A stretch of 64,000 nt of DNA from Athripsodes cinereus (lineage: Eukaryota; Arthropoda; Insecta; Trichoptera; Leptoceridae), in the NCBI GenBank assembly GCA_947579605.1, contig OX388316.1, forward strand, positions 10,109,290 to 10,173,289, written 5' to 3'. The first letter of the stretch is position 1, and each line of letters begins with the position of its first letter. Of the stretch, positions 59,580 to 64,000 are shown one piece after another. The notes under the pieces are model-generated. The model had not been told where the DNA came from, did not search any database, and saw only the letters and a program-made list of their open reading frames with translations. Position numbers and translations under genes: made by a program.

Positions 59580-59876
59580 TGTATACTGGGTCAAGTATAA
59601 CAATATTAGGTTCTTTTTGAATAACGACACGTATTTTTATATTTACACAATATATTCAATAAATAATTCCTATTATAATTTGTCGAACACAATTTGTCAA
59701 AACACGCAGCCTAACAGTGCAAGTCAAGGTTCTATCAATTAATGAGCGTCGTTCTCAATAGGTGGCTAACCTATATAGGCAGTAGCGTATTGCTACTCAG
59801 TCATTATCACTGTTTACTTGTAAACAAGGTCCAAGGTTCAACTCACCGGTGCAGTGTACAAAGTCCGTACACTACA
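59580..59876 (-). repeat. 5' LTR of the miniature element
   Basis: 297 bp, TG...CA on the minus strand. Minus-strand TATATAGG (59778-59771) could serve as a TATA box. Confidence 0.8.
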
Positions 59877-60034
59877 AATACCTACATTAACTTGAATAAT
59901 AGGTAGATATGTATAAGTGCCTTCTTGTCCATAAATAAATGCACATAAGACTCTTGCTTACAGCCATAAAATTCCCGTAAAAATATACAACTCTGTTCAA
60001 GCTTAGATATTTGTGTCTGATTGTATATCCACTA

Positions 60035-60225
60035 AAGCCATGTTTATTGTCACAGAACCCGTCAGCTGAAATCGACTTGTAATAAACAAGCAGATTGTTC
60101 TCTTCGCACCAAGAAGAAAAAGACATTCAGGATGGGTGGCATGCCTCATCACTGAATTGAAGATATGAAATTTATTTTGGGTAATATTTTCGAATACTTG
60201 ATGCTTTTTACAGGACACTAAGAAT
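60035..60225 (-). repeat. GTA-tailed family member, diverged
   Basis: The minus strand reads GTGATGAGGCATGCCACCCA, TGAATGTCTTTTTCTTCTTG and CAGCTGACGGGTTCTGTG. The TTACAGGACACT piece of its 5' part adjoins at about 60207. Confidence 0.55.
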
Positions 60226-60243
60226 TGTCCTGTAAAAAGCATC
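60200..60243. repeat. 18-bp perfect hairpin
   Basis: GATGCTTTTTACAGGACA (60200-60217) and TGTCCTGTAAAAAGCATC (60226-60243) around CTAAGAAT. The arm equals the TACAGGACAC segment of the GTA-tailed repeat. Confidence 0.88.
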
Positions 60244-60369
60244 TATGGTCTATGGAAACTATGGTCTATTGAAATTCGTAAAGTCTTATTACAAATAATG
60301 TGAGAGGATTTATCAAAAATGCGATATTTTTACCCCCTGAAAATACGTTAAATGTATTTTTTTAAACAA

Positions 60370-60555
60370 GTTCTTCTTCTTCTTCTTCAGCCGTCTCTCC
60401 ACTGCTGGATGTAGGCCTCTTCTAATTTCTTCCATTCTTCTCTTCTTTGGGCTTCTCTCATCCACCTGCTACCCGCGACAGGGACAATATCATCGGCCCA
60501 ACGTTTCTGAGGCCGGCCTATTCCTCTTTTCATGTCCCATGGTCTCCATCCTAGA
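60370..60555 (-). pseudogene. LINE RT C-terminus with GAA-repeat tail
   Basis: The minus strand reads RGIGRPQKRWADDIVPVAGS, RWMREAQRREEWKKLEEAYI, QQWRDG and then a tail of GAAGAAGAAGAAGAAC. This is the textbook post-RT end of RTE/Jockey-like LINEs. It is about 60 codons with no frame break, hence a fairly young 5'-truncated copy. Confidence 0.82.
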
Positions 60556-60869
60556 AAAATAACAAGTTATTTTTCTATAAATGAGGACTGAGTACCTACT
60601 ATTTTCTAAATGAAGCAAGGTTTATATATAGCTAGTAAAATGTATTATTTTGTATCCATACATCATATTATAATACAATACAATATTATTATATAGGTAC
60701 CTATCTAGGTACTCACTCACTCTGTCTCTAACAACCTCCAAGACAATAATTGTCCACACAATCATCAGATAAGTACCTACTTATCATCGCTTTGACGCTT
60801 TGAAGCTCGATTTTTTTAAATAAATAACTAAATGTTAAATATGCACTTACATCTCTATTTAGTATCTAG

Positions 60870-60975
60870 TGTGGGAAACAGAAAGATGCAGAAAGCTCAG
60901 GACAGAGATGCTCAAAGAAAAATAGGGGGAGGCTTATGTTCAGCAGTGGACAGGAATATCTGTATAAGTAAGTAT
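60870..60975 (+). pseudogene. LINE RT C-terminal scrap
   Basis: KMQKAQDRDAQRK then, one frame over, EAYVQQW-like (AGGCTTATGTTCAGCAGTGG). Ends ATAAGTAAGTATGG. Confidence 0.6.
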
Positions 60976-61308
60976 GGTAATCAAACAAAATAATACCAAA
61001 CTCATTTTATAGTACATTTAACTACATACATACAGCCATACAAATAAAGAAAACACATAGTTAAACTTTGCTAACTAGACATGGAAAAACGTTACTCATA
61101 CACTTACCTTAATTTTATTTTTGTTTCATGGTTCACCTTCCCTTTTATTCTCAAGGCCATCTACTCCTTTGTTAGTGATCTACAAAAAAAATGAGCGTTC
61201 AATTGTGCTTAACATTATACAGAAAATTGTAAGGAATATAATTTCGACATTTAATACATAATTTTAGTTAGGTATAAAGTATAAACAATGTTAATATCAG
61301 CTGTATAT

Positions 61309-61548
61309 AAGTAAGGTGTCCCATAGGCCATAGTCAGGTCTCACAGTTAGAATAGCAGTTAATAGCTATAGGTATATAAGTTAAGTGTCCCATAGTCAGG
61401 TCTCACAGTTAGAATAGCAGTCAATATCTATAGGTTTAAAAGTGAAATGTCCCATACTCGGGTCTCATAGCTAGAATAGCAGTCAATATCTATAGGTATA
61501 TAAGTGAAGTGTCCCATAGTCAAGTCTCACAGTTAGAATAGCAGTTAC
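61309..61548. repeat. 62-bp minisatellite, about 4 units
   Basis: GTGTCCCATAGTCAGGTCTC and CACAGTTAGAATAGCAGT recur; GTGTCCC-equivalents start at 61316, 61385, 61447 and 61509 (periods 69, 62, 62). The first unit has a 7-bp insertion. Confidence 0.92.
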
Positions 61549-63507
61549 CTAATGCATATTTTTGGGTATGCCTGCATAAGTTTAGATATGACGTAATGTA
61601 ACATTTAAAATATCACATAACTATTTATGTTTATTTCGGTACTAGAAAACTTTATTGAAAATTGCAAAACTGACAATGTTGTCACAAAAAATTCATAATT
61701 CGGAACTTGATAATTTTGTAAAATAAAATCTCAGTACATTCCAAAACATAAAAAAATAACATTTTTGCTTGAAAAAAATGTGAGAAATAAAACAATTAAG
61801 TAATCACAAATATCTTTAATGTAAACATCAAAAAATATATTTCACATTTATTTTAAAGATTATAATACAATTTAAAAAATCATTTAAGAACTTGCGTAAT
61901 TTGAACTTGCGTTTAAATCAAAGCCTCTCATCTCAGCATTAGATGAGAGATAGATAAAGGTATATTTATGTGCACCATTATTGATATAAATAATTTTCTT
62001 TTACAAGTACTTATATCAAATATTTCAAAGAACAATTCTCTTACATCAAATGTCTTCTCTCACTTTACAAAAAGCATTAAATGACAATTTTTTTTTTAAT
62101 TCAAAGAATCTTTAGTGTATAGTTCACCCAGATTTCCATTAATCCACTGTCTGGGATCGAAAGGTTTGAAAATTCATTGTTTCGGAGCCCAGGGCTGGGT
62201 TATTACTAGGGTTATTCGAACGCCAAAAATAAATAAGAAAGTTAGTATGAATTTAGATATATCAAAATAAACCTTCAAAATGAGCAACAGCTCGTAATAT
62301 CAAAACTAATTTCTAAATAAAAAATGCAAATTACGCAAGCTCTGTAGATAAATCTTAAAAAGTAACAATAAGGTAACTTTAATAATTGATTCCATTTACT
62401 TAAATTCAATTTTAAAAGCTATGTAAAGCTAATCAAGTCCCATATGGTAATTTTTATATATTAAGTAGTTATAACCCACTAATAAGTCGATTACGAAAAG
62501 CCATTCAATTCCCTACTCAATAATTTTTTGCGCACTTTGATAAAAACCTATGTAATCAAATATCTGATTCTAGGTTTTACAGCACTATTAATAAACGTAG
62601 ACTGACATAGGCAATTCAACCACTTGCTCCATGGTTAATTTCATGGCTAAATTGAACCATCTTTTGTAGGTAACTTTTATATTTTAGAAATATTAATAAT
62701 TTTATACAATAACATTTGTACTTATGATTATAACCTGAATATGAAGGAAATTTCTTATGTTGTTTACACTTATGAACTATTATGGCCTAATTTTATAATC
62801 CCATAATAAAAAAATATATTAATATGAACAGAAAACATCATATAAAATTAATAATACACACAAAAACATTGATTACACTTATTATTCTATTAATTATAAT
62901 ACATACATGAATTATTACAGCTAGGTGTGTAACAGAAGAAATAAGTCAATTTTATAAAATTACATAAACTGTGTATGTAAAATATTAAGGATTTGAACTT
63001 GAGAAAAACCGATACCATCACCGTAACTCTACTCATAACTGCAGATAATGTAATATCATGTGCAATATACTTGGTCAAAAATCAATTATTCATAACATTT
63101 ATTATTTGACTATTTTATTTTGTTGTGAATCAAGTTTAAAAGCTTTGTACGATTCCAATATGGAAATAGTATCTACTAACGGATTGTAAAAAAAAAACTA
63201 TGTCATTAACAACCTTTAAATTACCTTAAATTGAATTCTCAAAACGTAAATACATATTCAACATGTTAATTTTCCACCATTGATAAAATTGAAATACAGT
63301 ATTTGTGACATAAAATCCATCCGTAACATCTTAACATTTCTAACAAATAGGTTAGCCAGTAGACTAACTGTATATAAAAATGAGCATATCATTTTCTACA
63401 TACCAATAAAAATTAAAAACGTGAATGAGTGACACTCTATCACTCAACCTGAAGATGCTAAATATTTTGAACATGAAATTTTGCAAAACAAAATTTATGA
63501 TATAAGA
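61549..63507. other. Intergenic, no gene seen
   Basis: AT-rich, with no recognised element apart from a doubtful GTA-family remnant near 63340-63470. Confidence 0.45.
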
Positions 63508-63600
63508 TAAACATTTAGGTGGGGTAAATACCTGATAAAATTGCAAAAAATATAAAATAAATATGTAGGTGGGGCAATACCTGATAAAATTGCAAAAATA
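63508..63600. repeat. Tandem duplication, about 47 bp x 2
   Basis: TAGGTGGGG(T)AA(A)TACCTGATAAAATTGC repeated at 63516 and 63566 (A-rich linkers). Confidence 0.88.
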
Positions 63601-64000
63601 CATTTTGTTTCTTCAGAAATAAGTATATATGTAATCAATCATTCTATTCTATAAAATATCAACACTAGTTTTTACAGTTGATTTTCAAATCAAAAAAGAA
63701 ATCTACTGCAGTATGAAACCTAAATCAACATGTATTAATTATAGGACATAAAAATCCACATGTTAAATTCCTTCAGTAATTGAAAATATTGTCACTTATG
63801 GTTATCCAAAATATGTACAACAGATGTAAAATCTAACAATTCAACAGCGACATATTACCAATATCATAGACCAGTAATGCAGTACTAATTTTCTATGAAA
63901 TCAGAAGATTAATATCAAGATAGCAATGATTCTCTCACTCACTTACACGTATTGCACATCCTGTATATTTAATTCTTTAACAAGAAATACATCATCTTAA
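63601..64000. other. Right edge, no gene seen
   Basis: AT-rich, with only short ORFs. Confidence 0.45.

Larger units (their letters stand above)
59018..59876 (-). mobile_element. Miniature LTR element (TRIM-like), 859 bp
   Basis: Two 297-bp direct repeats (59018-59314 and 59580-59876), identical by eye, enclose 265 bp without coding capacity. Read on the minus strand, each repeat starts TGTAGTGTACGG and ends CAGTATACA. Just inside the 5' LTR stands TGGCGCAGTCGG (59574-59563), a tRNA primer-binding site of the type used by insect Ty3/gypsy elements. Just before the 3' LTR is the purine tract GAGGGGAGAG (59324-59315). This fixes the orientation opposite to the surrounding gag. No target duplication was found at the outer ends. 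Confidence 0.83.

Noticed and set aside
1..64000. CRISPR arrays, bacterial operons or ribosomal RNA
   Set aside because: No short regularly spaced repeats with unique spacers and no rRNA-like sequence; everything recognisable is eukaryotic.

Overview
The window reads as repeat-dominated, AT-rich insect nuclear DNA. Three things support this: a cuticular protein gene with a tiny first exon, an insect-type set of transposons (Penelope-like element, several LINE families, tRNA-derived SINEs, Helitron, palindromic MITEs, Ty3/gypsy), and many TAGGTACC-like strings. A hemipteran or lepidopteran is plausible, but the order cannot be settled from sequence alone. Only one host gene is well supported; everything else recognisable is mobile or tandemly repeated DNA.

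Layout. 1-2520: decayed Penelope-like element (PLE), reverse transcriptase plus GIY-YIG endonuclease, running in from the left edge. A hammerhead-like motif and two matched hairpins lie just after its coding part. 2558-3290: a pair of 203-bp direct repeats and a SINE tail. 3.3-9.3 kb: gene-poor, with 5'-truncated LINE 3' ends. 9354-10591 (minus): two-exon cuticular protein gene with signal peptide, [12 protein letters not shown] repeats and a retinin-like block, plus TATA box and polyadenylation signal. 10.7-20.2 kb: LINE fragments, two SINE families, a GTA-tailed repeat family and two long inverted repeats, one carrying hammerhead-like cores.

20.25-30.68 kb: the C-terminal end of an R2/R4-type LINE with a restriction-like endonuclease runs directly into a tandem array of a 2829-bp unit. 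The array has about 3.5 copies that look essentially identical. Each complete unit has a GC-rich block, a 21-bp-arm inverted repeat and a 26-bp perfect palindrome near the unit junction. This is the most striking structure in the window; it is either a very recent amplification or an assembly product.

30.7-56 kb: long gene-free AT-rich DNA with scattered LINE and SINE pieces and two palindromic MITEs. 56.4-59.9 kb: a nested transposon cluster. It holds a minus-strand Helitron, a 699-bp near-perfect palindrome built from the leader of a Ty3/gypsy-like element, that element's gag-protease ORF, and a minus-strand miniature LTR element with 297-bp repeats that ends the ORF. 60-64 kb: LINE 3' ends, a 62-bp minisatellite and AT-rich DNA without a gene.

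There is no operon-like cooperation among genes here. The window is a record of repeated insertion, fold-back and tandem duplication around one structural cuticle gene.
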